From Candidatus Culexmicrobium profundum (GTDB lineage Archaea; Thermoproteota; Methanomethylicia; Culexarchaeales; Culexmicrobiaceae), in NCBI GenBank assembly GCA_025061245.1, contig JANZKD010000251.1, positions 1-5,156 on the forward strand: a stretch of 5,156 bases of DNA, written 5' to 3'. The notes beneath the pieces are model-generated. The model had not been told where the DNA came from, did no database searches, and saw nothing but the letters and a program-made list of their open reading frames with translations. Positions within the stretch are counted from its first letter, which is position 1. Every line of letters begins with the position of its first letter. Made by a program: the position numbers and the translations under genes. Shown in pieces: positions 1-5,124 of this stretch.

Positions 1-1
1 A

Positions 2-412
2 AATCCAATGGCGGCTATAACATTCTTATTATCAATTCTCGGCAAATTACGTCTAAAACCCTTTGACATATCTGAAGCTGAAGTTGAAATAGTTTCAGGT
101 CCATGCACTGAATATTCAGGTAAGTTATTAGGCTTAATTTATCTTTCAAAATACTTTATGACAGTAACTTTAGTTGCTTTCTTCATAGATCTCTTTCTAG
201 CTGGAGGACAAATCTCAAATTTCACATTGTTAAATGTCATTACCTTTATAATTCTAACCCTTATAGTAACCTTTATACTTTCCTTAATACATGCCTTAAT
301 GCCAAGATTCAAAATAGATCAAGCTTTCAAATGGGTCTTAACTAGAATGTGGCCTCTCTCAATAATCTCGTTAATTTTCTCCCTTATTATTAGGAGTTTA
401 GGAGTGGTGTAA
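2..412 (+). CDS. NuoH/MbhM/HycD-like membrane subunit, C-terminal part (5' partial)
   Basis: This is the C-terminal part of the complex I subunit 1 family (NuoH, EchB, HycD/HyfC, MbhM), the membrane subunit that joins the peripheral electron-transfer arm to the ion-pumping arm. The frame is open to the window edge (codons from position 2), so the ATG at 8 is probably an internal methionine. Counting from that ATG, the family loop KPFDISEAEVEIVSGP with TEYSG follows at residues 17-38. Membrane segments lie at about 45-66, 72-97 and 114-133, and the RFKIDQAFKW motif, typical of the last cytoplasmic loop, is at 100-109. These motifs make the family assignment strong. The next gene is the NuoI/HycF-like ferredoxin, the order seen at the 3' end of many group 4 hydrogenase operons. 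Hydrogenase, Mbx-like or Fpo-like identity cannot be settled because the catalytic subunits are outside the window. Confidence 0.9.
   Translation, partial: NPMAAITFLLSILGKLRLKPFDISEAEVEIVSGPCTEYSGKLLGLIYLSKYFMTVTLVAFFIDLFLAGGQISNFTLLNVITFIILTLIVTFILSLIHALMPRFKIDQAFKWVLTRMWPLSIISLIFSLIIRSLGVV
401..409 (+). promoter_or_regulatory. Ribosome binding site for the ferredoxin subunit
   Basis: GGAGTGGTG lies inside the last codons of the membrane subunit gene and 3 to 8 bases before the ATG at 413. It supports that ATG as the start and suggests translational coupling, because the upstream stop codon TAA (410-412) directly abuts the start. Confidence 0.55.
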
Positions 413-973
413 ATGTTAAAAGCCTTAAAGGAAGCCTTATCAGCCTTATCTAAACCAGTAACAATCACTTATCCAGCTGGGGGACCTGAAGAAAAGTATA
501 GTCAAGTTCCTAAAGGATTACGTGGAAAACCACAATTTGACGATGAAAAGTGCATTGGATGTGGAGCATGCACAGTTCAATGCAGCAGTGGAGCCGACAC
601 TTATCATGATGAAGGTGAATTAAGAATACTTGAAGTAAAATTGTCGAAATGCATCTTTTGCGGGAGATGTCAAGAAATTTGCCCAGAAGATGCAATTAAA
701 TTAACTACTGATTTTGAATTAGCAAATAACGTTAAGGGTCAGTTAATAGTGAGATTAGAACTTCCGTTATTTAAATGTGAAAATTGTGGAACACCTATCA
801 CAACTGAGAGACAATTAAACAAAATTGAAGAACGAATTTTAACTCAAATTAATGCACAGATAAAAGATATTGCAAAAGAGGATTTGTCAAAATACCTGCA
901 TTTATGTAAAAATTGTAGAAGAAAGTTGAGCTATAAATTAAATATTCATACAAGAAAACACTATTTGTACTGA
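413..973 (+). CDS. HycF/NuoI/MbhN-like 2x[4Fe-4S] ferredoxin subunit with C-terminal zinc-ribbon-like domain
   Basis: This 186-residue protein is an electron-transfer subunit of a membrane-bound group 4 hydrogenase or complex I-like enzyme, carrying electrons between ferredoxin and the catalytic core at the cytoplasmic face. Two cluster motifs are visible: C47-x2-C50-x2-C53-x3-C57 and C80-x2-C83-x2-C86-x3-C90 followed by Pro. The first lacks the usual Pro after its fourth Cys (C57 is followed by SSGA). After about residue 105 there is an extension with two CxxC pairs, C122/C125 and C165/C168, resembling the zinc-ribbon-like tail of formate hydrogenlyase subunit HycF/HyfH and absent from plain NuoI. 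The start at 413 directly follows the stop of the NuoH-like gene, in the same frame. It appears to be the last gene of its operon, since the next gene starts 32 bases later and belongs to another pathway. The family call is firm; the complex type is inferred. Confidence 0.88.
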   Translation: MLKALKEALSALSKPVTITYPAGGPEEKYSQVPKGLRGKPQFDDEKCIGCGACTVQCSSGADTYHDEGELRILEVKLSKCIFCGRCQEICPEDAIKLTTDFELANNVKGQLIVRLELPLFKCENCGTPITTERQLNKIEERILTQINAQIKDIAKEDLSKYLHLCKNCRRKLSYKLNIHTRKHYLY

Positions 974-979
974 TTTATA
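974..979 (+). promoter_or_regulatory. Possible TATA element before the lipoate cluster
   Basis: TTTATA directly follows the stop of the ferredoxin gene and sits about 27-32 bases before the lplB ATG. A start site at the usual archaeal distance would fall nearly on the ATG. That fits poorly with the ribosome binding site downstream unless the transcript is very short-leadered. It may be chance in AT-rich DNA, and the lipoate genes may simply be co-transcribed with the upstream operon. Confidence 0.25.
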
Positions 980-992
980 GAATTAAATTACT

Positions 993-998
993 AGAGGT
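993..998 (+). promoter_or_regulatory. Ribosome binding site for lplB
   Basis: AGAGGT lies 7 bases before the ATG at 1006, a normal spacing, and fixes the start of the small LplB-like gene. Confidence 0.5.
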
Positions 999-1005
999 TT
1001 CCAAT

Positions 1006-1284
1006 ATGAAGTTTAAAGCTGCATATAAAGCCGCTAAGCTAATTAAGGTTGAACTAGATGTAACTGATAATAAAATAAAAAGCATACGATTTACAGGAGA
1101 CTTCTTTATGTATCCTGAAGAGGCTATCAGAAAACTTGAGAATGAACTTATAAATTTAAGTCTAGAGGAATCAACTCTACTAAATGCAGTTGAACGATTC
1201 TTTAAGCGTGAGAATATAATTACACCTCTAATTGAGCCAGTTGATTTTGTTAAAGCTATAATGAAAGCTGTTGGTAGAGATTAA
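1006..1284 (+). CDS. lplB: LplB: separate C-terminal domain subunit of bipartite lipoate-protein ligase
   Basis: This 92-residue protein matches the small accessory domain that is fused to the C-terminus of E. coli-type LplA but encoded separately (LplB) in archaea such as Thermoplasma acidophilum. Visible family features are the KLIKVEL strand at residues 11-17, a second strand with IKSIRFTGDFF at about 24-34, and YPEEAIRKLE at 36-45 opening a helix. A C-terminal helix begins at the VDFVKAI stretch (79-85). In Thermoplasma, LplB is needed for the adenylation half of the ligase reaction. The catalytic partner LplA is encoded at 2307, one gene downstream, which strongly supports the assignment. 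The gene ends one base before the ATG of the following radical SAM gene, so the two are almost certainly translated from one transcript. The protein is complete, not a degraded LplA, since only this domain is present and the other half is intact nearby. Confidence 0.83.
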   Translation: MKFKAAYKAAKLIKVELDVTDNKIKSIRFTGDFFMYPEEAIRKLENELINLSLEESTLLNAVERFFKRENIITPLIEPVDFVKAIMKAVGRD

Positions 1285-1285
1285 C

Positions 1286-2275
1286 ATGTTAAAGTATATT
1301 AGAGTTTCAATTGGAACTGCAGCAATTCTTGGTTTAACTAAAATTAAGATGCTAGCAAAACCAACAACAGCTTATTTAATGACTTATTATCCCGGAAAGT
1401 GTCTAGGAAATTGCGGCTTCTGTACTCAGGCAAGAACTAGTAAAACTGGAAGCGAATATCTTTCACGAGTAATCTGGCCAAGATATCCCTTCTCAAAAGT
1501 ATTAAATTCACTTGAAAGATCAAGTGAATTTAAAAGAATTTGTATCCAAGTTTTAATTTATCCCAACTATGTTAATGAAACACTTGAAATAGTAAACCAC
1601 TTAAAGTCTAAAGTGAATATTCCTATTTCCGTATCGATTTATCCTAGAAATGTAAGCGACTTAGTTAAGCTTAAAGAAGCAGGAGTGGAGCGCATAGGAA
1701 TAGGAGTTGATGCTGCAACTAAAAGTTTATTCGAAAAAATTAAATCACCGTTTTCTTGGGAAAAAACATTGAAGTTAATTGATGAGGCATTGAGGATATT
1801 TGGAAGAGGCAGAGTTTCAGTGCATTTAATTTATGGTTTAGGTGAAAGAGACATTGATTTCATTAAATTAATGTTAAAGCTACATAATAGAGGTATACGA
1901 ATAGGACTTTTCGCTTTCACTCCAATGGAAGGAACACGATTAGCTAATAGAAAACCACCAGAACAATCTAAATATAGAGCTATCCAACTGTCACATTTTC
2001 TCATAACTAAGCACTCTGCAACAATGAGAAACTTTCAATTTGATGAAAATGGAGACTTAACCAAGATAATATTTCCTAGAGATCTGCTATTAAAAGTAAT
2101 ACGAAGTGGTAACCCCTTTATTACTAAGGGATGTCCAAATTGTAATAGACCCTTTTATAATGAGCCTCCGCGAAGACCACTATATAATTACCCTACAATC
2201 GATATGGTTAAGAAAGATCTTATGATTATAATGCAGCAATTAAAATCTTACTTCCCAAAAAATGTTATAAACTAA
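1286..2275 (+). CDS. lipS1: LipS-type radical SAM lipoyl synthase component (probably LipS1)
   Basis: This 329-residue radical SAM enzyme has its [4Fe-4S]/SAM motif at C39-x3-C43-x2-C46 (sequence CLGNCGFC). A partial TIM-barrel pattern follows, including SVSIYP (115-120), VERIGIGVDAA (134-144) and VHLIYGLGE (179-187). Near the C-terminus, KGCPNCNRPFYNEPP (281-295) gives two more cysteines (C283, C286) that, perhaps with C86, could hold an auxiliary cluster that donates sulfur. It resembles proteins annotated as 'biotin synthase-related' that include LipS1 of Thermococcus kodakarensis, which acts with LipS2 to insert two sulfurs into octanoyl-protein. The flanking lplB and lplA genes make this role much more likely than biotin synthesis. 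The LipS1/LipS2 numbering is from memory and could be swapped. I prefer the ATG at 1286, one base after the lplB stop; an in-frame TTG at 1271 would add five residues and overlap lplB. Confidence 0.75.
   Translation: MLKYIRVSIGTAAILGLTKIKMLAKPTTAYLMTYYPGKCLGNCGFCTQARTSKTGSEYLSRVIWPRYPFSKVLNSLERSSEFKRICIQVLIYPNYVNETLEIVNHLKSKVNIPISVSIYPRNVSDLVKLKEAGVERIGIGVDAATKSLFEKIKSPFSWEKTLKLIDEALRIFGRGRVSVHLIYGLGERDIDFIKLMLKLHNRGIRIGLFAFTPMEGTRLANRKPPEQSKYRAIQLSHFLITKHSATMRNFQFDENGDLTKIIFPRDLLLKVIRSGNPFITKGCPNCNRPFYNEPPRRPLYNYPTIDMVKKDLMIIMQQLKSYFPKNVIN
2265..2270 (+). promoter_or_regulatory. Possible internal TATA element before lplA
   Basis: TTATAA inside the last codons of the first lipS gene lies about 40 bases before the lplA ATG. 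A start site near 2293 would give a leader of about a dozen bases that includes the GGTGAT ribosome binding site. This is weak evidence for an internal promoter, as such strings are common in this AT-rich DNA. Confidence 0.2.
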
Positions 2276-2297
2276 AACTCCATTTTAGGCTTAGATT

Positions 2298-2303
2298 GGT
2301 GAT
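2298..2303 (+). promoter_or_regulatory. Ribosome binding site for lplA
   Basis: GGTGAT, a strong archaeal-type ribosome binding site, lies 3 bases before the ATG at 2307 and fixes the lplA start. Confidence 0.6.
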
Positions 2304-2306
2304 TAC

Positions 2307-3068
2307 ATGAATTACTGGAGGCTAATCTACCTAAACGAATTCGACGGTTACATGCAAATGGCCATAGATGAAGCTATGCTCATATTACGGTCTAAAAATA
2401 AAATCCCAAACACACTTCGTTTTTTCGTCTTTAAACCTTCAGCTATAACCATAGGATACTTCCAGTCAATGATTGATGAAGTTAACTTAGACTTCTGTAA
2501 GAAAAAGGGTATTTCAGTTGTTAGAAGAATAACTGGTGGAGGAGCAGTATTTCATGATGAGAATGGTGAAATAACCTATTCAATAGTTGTAACCGAAAGG
2601 GAGGCTCCAAAAGACATTATTAGAAGCTATGAACTATACTGTAAAGGTTTAATTATAGCATTAAAGAAACTTGGGTTAACTGCTGAATTTAAGCCAGTAA
2701 ATGATGTATTGGTCTTCGGAAAGAAGATTTCTGGTTCAGCTCAAACGAGAAAGAGGGGAGTTGTATTACAGCATGGAACCTTCATGTATAATACCGATAT
2801 TGGTACTCTAGCTGTAGCCTTAAAAATTGTTCCTGAAAAATTGAAGGATAAGGGTGTATCTAAACTTGAAGAAAGAGTAATAACAGTATCAAAAGCTTTG
2901 GGAAGGGAAATTAGTAGAGATGAAGTTCTCCAAGCATTAATTGAAGGCTTTAAAGAAGCATTAAATGTTAAATTTATAGAGGAAAAATTAACTCAGGAAG
3001 AATTAAAATTAGCTAAGAAGCTTGCTGAAGAAAAATATTCGCGTGACGAATGGAATTTCATGGTGTGA
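2307..3068 (+). CDS. lplA: LplA: catalytic subunit of bipartite lipoate-protein ligase
   Basis: This 253-residue cytosolic enzyme belongs to the BPL/LplA/LipB fold family. It activates lipoate or octanoate with ATP and transfers it to the lipoyl lysine of an acceptor protein. Visible motifs are MAIDEAML (18-25), ITIGYFQ (47-53), the ligand/ATP-loop RRITGGGAVFHD (73-84), NDVLV (132-136), GKKISGSAQ (138-146) and QHGTFM (155-160). K140 in the KISGSAQ block aligns by eye with the catalytic lysine of E. coli LplA (K133). The protein stops after the KYSRDEWNFM ending, where E. coli-type enzymes continue into the C-terminal domain; that domain is the separate lplB gene at 1006. It starts 31 bases after the first radical SAM gene and ends 3 bases before the second. 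A role in octanoyl loading for the two LipS enzymes is inferred from this context. Confidence 0.9.
   Translation: MNYWRLIYLNEFDGYMQMAIDEAMLILRSKNKIPNTLRFFVFKPSAITIGYFQSMIDEVNLDFCKKKGISVVRRITGGGAVFHDENGEITYSIVVTEREAPKDIIRSYELYCKGLIIALKKLGLTAEFKPVNDVLVFGKKISGSAQTRKRGVVLQHGTFMYNTDIGTLAVALKIVPEKLKDKGVSKLEERVITVSKALGREISRDEVLQALIEGFKEALNVKFIEEKLTQEELKLAKKLAEEKYSRDEWNFMV
3062..3068 (+). promoter_or_regulatory. Ribosome binding site overlapping the lplA stop
   Basis: GGTGTGA covers the last bases and the TGA stop of lplA and lies 3 bases before the ATG at 3072. It supports that start and translational coupling of the second lipS gene to lplA. Confidence 0.5.
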
Positions 3069-3071
3069 CTT

Positions 3072-3941
3072 ATGATTAAAGCATATAGGCCTCTACCATT
3101 ATTTCCTTCTATATCCATTACTGGAGAATGGTGTGGCCTCAAATGCAAATATTGTGAAGGGAAATTTTTGAAGGAAATGTATCCTGCTTTATCACCTAAG
3201 AAATTATATGAACTATGTAGAAATCTGAAGAAAAGACATGGTATTCTTGGTTGTTTGATAAGTGGAGGCTTTATGAAGAATGGTAAATTGCCTATTAAAC
3301 CGTATTTGCCAGTTATAAGAGAAATAAAGAGAGATTTAGATTTAATAATAAGCGTTCATGTAGGTTTAGCTGATAGGGAATATGCTAAGCAATTGAGTGA
3401 TGCTAAAGTTGACATTGTTGATTTAAACGTTCTAGATCCATTTACAATGAGTGATGTTATGAAGCTGAATTCAACTTGGAGAGATGTTGAAAGAACACTT
3501 AATTCATTATACGAATATGGTCCTCCATATATTGCTCCACATATTCTCATTGGAGCATTTTATGGAAAAATAAAGAGCGAATATAAGCTATTATCTTTAA
3601 TCAAAGATTATAATCCATATGTAATCATAATGTTGACATTAGTGCAAGCAAAAGGAACATCATTTCAATTTATAGAGCCGCCATCAATAGATGATGTAGT
3701 TTCAATATTTAATTATGCTAGACAAATCATTCCCAATGCTGAGATAGCTTTAGGATGCATGAGACCTAGAGGAGTTTACTCGGAGAAACTTGAATTAAAA
3801 TTATTAAAACAACGGCTTCTAGATAGAATTGTAATACCATCAACATTTAAACCTCGATACCTTCCATTCTGCTGCTCACTTCCAAACAATCTAGAGGACG
3901 TGTTAATATCGAGAATAAAGCCCTCGTATAAATCCATTTAA
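3072..3941 (+). CDS. lipS2: LipS-type radical SAM lipoyl synthase component (probably LipS2)
   Basis: This 289-residue protein has the radical SAM motif C21-x3-C25-x2-C28 (CGLKCKYC) after SISITGEW. GCLISGGF at 60-67 resembles the SAM-binding GGE-type strand region, and barrel strands include LIISVHVGL (91-99) and VDIVDLNVLD (113-122). Further cysteines at 229 and the pair C267-C268 near the C-terminus (PFCCSLP) are candidate ligands for an auxiliary cluster. It fits the family long listed as an uncharacterised biotin synthase homologue, to which one of the two Thermococcus kodakarensis lipoyl synthase proteins belongs. It is clearly different in sequence from the radical SAM gene at 1286, so the two are not a recent duplication. 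Expected role: with its partner, insertion of the two sulfurs at C6 and C8 of a protein-bound octanoyl chain. It is the last gene of the cluster; a 165-base spacer follows. LipS numbering relies on memory. Confidence 0.75.
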   Translation: MIKAYRPLPLFPSISITGEWCGLKCKYCEGKFLKEMYPALSPKKLYELCRNLKKRHGILGCLISGGFMKNGKLPIKPYLPVIREIKRDLDLIISVHVGLADREYAKQLSDAKVDIVDLNVLDPFTMSDVMKLNSTWRDVERTLNSLYEYGPPYIAPHILIGAFYGKIKSEYKLLSLIKDYNPYVIIMLTLVQAKGTSFQFIEPPSIDDVVSIFNYARQIIPNAEIALGCMRPRGVYSEKLELKLLKQRLLDRIVIPSTFKPRYLPFCCSLPNNLEDVLISRIKPSYKSI

Positions 3942-4061
3942 ATAGGCTTAAACATTAGTATTCTGATAGTATTAATCATCGTTGGTTTAATCTCTATTAT
4001 TCTTATTACAAGTTTAATAATTTGAAAAGATTGTGAAGTATGTATACCAATTATTAATGCA

Positions 4062-4069
4062 TTAAATAT
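4062..4069 (+). promoter_or_regulatory. Candidate TATA box for the DUF2258-like gene
   Basis: TTAAATAT lies where a TATA box would place transcription start near 4088-4094, just before or at the ribosome binding site (4096-4102). The surrounding sequence is uniformly AT-rich (another AT run follows to about 4082), so the exact box is uncertain. A separate promoter is expected here because the spacer is long and the gene content changes. Confidence 0.35.
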
Positions 4070-4095
4070 TTTAATTTAATTTACATATTTCTACT

Positions 4096-4102
4096 GGGTG
4101 AT
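4096..4102 (+). promoter_or_regulatory. Ribosome binding site that decides the DUF2258-like start
   Basis: GGGTGAT lies 4 bases before the ATG at 4107. An in-frame GTG at 4098 falls inside this motif, so it is better read as part of the ribosome binding site than as a start codon. Confidence 0.6.
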
Positions 4103-4106
4103 AATT

Positions 4107-4778
4107 ATGGCTCAACTGAGCACTGGATTAATAATAGCAGGAGCATATGCTGATAAAATTAGAAAAACATTATTTGCACAGTTAAGAAATGAAATACGCA
4201 ATGAAGAAGTAACGTCACAAGAAGTTGCAAGAGCAGCTGCTGAACTCAATCAAGTTCTCTATCGAATAATTGTTGATAAATTAAAATCCGACAAAGGCGA
4301 TGTAGTTAGAGCTAGAATTCAATATGACATTGAAAATGGAAAAATAAAATGGCTCTATGATACATTGAGATTAGAGTACTTTAAGAGAGTACCCGACGAG
4401 GAAGTTGCTAAAATTGTATCAGAAGCATTATCAGCTATAAAAGCACCACCAGAAGTAGAGGTTAAATATACCGTTGAAAAGGTATTGATTACTTCGTATG
4501 GAGATCAGATATTCAACATTAAAATGGATGATAAATTTATTGGTGCATTAGTGGTAACTCCAGTGAATGAAGAGATGGCCATAATTCGAGGAGCAGTAAC
4601 TGAACCAACTCCAATAATAGTGAAAAGAGGCAAAATAACGCTAGCTGGAAGAACAGTAGATGAAGTAATTTCACAAAGTATTGAGGATATCTTCAAAACT
4701 GGAGAAAGCGTTAGCCAAGAGGAAGCTGAAAGAGTAATTAAAGACATTAAAGCGATAATTGAAAGTGAACAACAGTAA
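4107..4778 (+). CDS. DUF2258-like archaeal protein, possible ThermoDBP-related nucleic-acid-binding protein
   Basis: This 223-residue soluble protein has no signal peptide or membrane segment. Its N-terminus (LSTGLIIAGAYADKIRKTLF, residues 4-23, then AQLRNE) is what I recall from the crenarchaeal DUF2258 family. A helical N-terminal region (about 13-58) is followed by a predicted beta hairpin (VRARIQYDIENGKIKWLYDT, about 66-85). A second alpha/beta part contains strands near VEVKYTVEKVLI (114-125) and FIGALVVTPV (141-150). The C-terminus (about 198-223) is a charged helix. From memory this family is related to ThermoDBP-related proteins, some of which bind single-stranded DNA; that link needs a profile search and is not proven here. 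The ATG at 4107 is chosen because the ribosome binding site lies just upstream. It probably has its own promoter and may be co-transcribed with the small membrane gene 26 bases downstream. A link to the lipoate cluster is not indicated. Confidence 0.6.
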   Translation: MAQLSTGLIIAGAYADKIRKTLFAQLRNEIRNEEVTSQEVARAAAELNQVLYRIIVDKLKSDKGDVVRARIQYDIENGKIKWLYDTLRLEYFKRVPDEEVAKIVSEALSAIKAPPEVEVKYTVEKVLITSYGDQIFNIKMDDKFIGALVVTPVNEEMAIIRGAVTEPTPIIVKRGKITLAGRTVDEVISQSIEDIFKTGESVSQEEAERVIKDIKAIIESEQQ

Positions 4779-4804
4779 TCTCTTAACCATTTATTTCTAG
4801 TTAA

Positions 4805-5107
4805 ATGAATAATCTTTTAAGATTGTTGTTGATTGTATCTTCATTTTTCATCTGGCACATTTTAGAAAATATGATGCGAAACATAAAGTTTCTTTCAGGA
4901 ATGGTTACAATTTTAGGACTAATCACATTGATTTTTGGGTTAATAATTATTTTTGGTGCAGTTTTAATTTATAAGCCCGGTAATGAAACGGTTGGAAGTA
5001 TTCTAGTCTTAGTGTTTTCTATTGTAAGCTTTTTTGTTGGTGGAGGTTTCATTGTAGGTACAGTGTTGGGGATTATTGGGGGAATTCTAGGTTTACTTAA
5101 AAAGTAA
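4805..5107 (+). CDS. Small hydrophobic multi-pass membrane protein of unknown function
   Basis: This protein of up to 100 residues is almost entirely hydrophobic. Likely membrane segments are at about 3-20, 32-56, 62-81 and 83-97, separated by very short polar turns (KPGNE at 57-61), with a Lys-Lys end. The C-terminal half is glycine-rich (VGGGFIVG and GIIGG), a pattern common in small archaeal membrane proteins of unknown role. The start is uncertain: neither the ATG at 4805 nor the in-frame ATGs at 4871 and 4874 has a clear ribosome binding site. A start at 4874 would give a 77-residue protein beginning MRNIKFLSG, which looks like a more usual N-terminus for this kind of protein. The extra residues 1-22 would otherwise form an additional N-terminal membrane segment or signal. 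No catalytic or metal-binding residues are evident. Confidence 0.6.
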   Translation: MNNLLRLLLIVSSFFIWHILENMMRNIKFLSGMVTILGLITLIFGLIIIFGAVLIYKPGNETVGSILVLVFSIVSFFVGGGFIVGTVLGIIGGILGLLKK

Positions 5108-5124
5108 TGCAAAATTTTATCGAA

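Larger units (their letters stand above)
3942..4106 (+). other. AT-rich intergenic spacer with candidate terminator and promoter
   Basis: This is the longest gap between genes in the window. Its first part (about 3986-4007) is T/pyrimidine-rich on the + strand, as seen at archaeal intrinsic terminators, but there is no long pure T run. The LipS2 frame continues open after its stop as a hydrophobic stretch to a TGA at 4023-4025, without a convincing start codon. The second part holds a GTATAC palindrome (4032-4037), a TATA-like string and the ribosome binding site of the next gene. I see no RNA gene. Confidence 0.5.

Noticed and set aside
510..695. Reverse-strand open frame of 61 codons
   Set aside because: It lies wholly within the ferredoxin gene, overlapping the cysteine cluster region, and its sequence looks like an antisense shadow.
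1286..2275. Biotin synthase (BioB) identity, suggested by the CLGNCGFCTQA motif
   Set aside because: The motif is BioB-like but the rest of the protein and the C-terminal GCPNCNRPF block are not, no other biotin genes are present, and lipoate ligase genes flank it on both sides.
3356..3550. Reverse-strand open frame of 64 codons
   Set aside because: It is antisense to the well-supported second lipS gene, has no recognisable family pattern and no ribosome binding site that I can see.
3072..3941. Classical lipoyl synthase LipA
   Set aside because: It lacks the N-terminal CX4CX5C auxiliary motif and the C-terminal RSSY-type serine motif of LipA.
4030..4040. GTATAC palindrome in the spacer as an operator
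   Set aside because: A single six-base palindrome is expected by chance in this composition and no second copy was found nearby.
4505..4747. Reverse-strand open frame of 80 codons
   Set aside because: It is antisense to the DUF2258-like gene, low-complexity in Ser/Thr/Leu/Ile, as expected from the complement of that gene.
4783..4804. TTAAC...GTTAA inverted repeat between the last two genes as a terminator
   Set aside because: Only five AT-rich base pairs with a twelve-base loop and no following T run; too weak to call.
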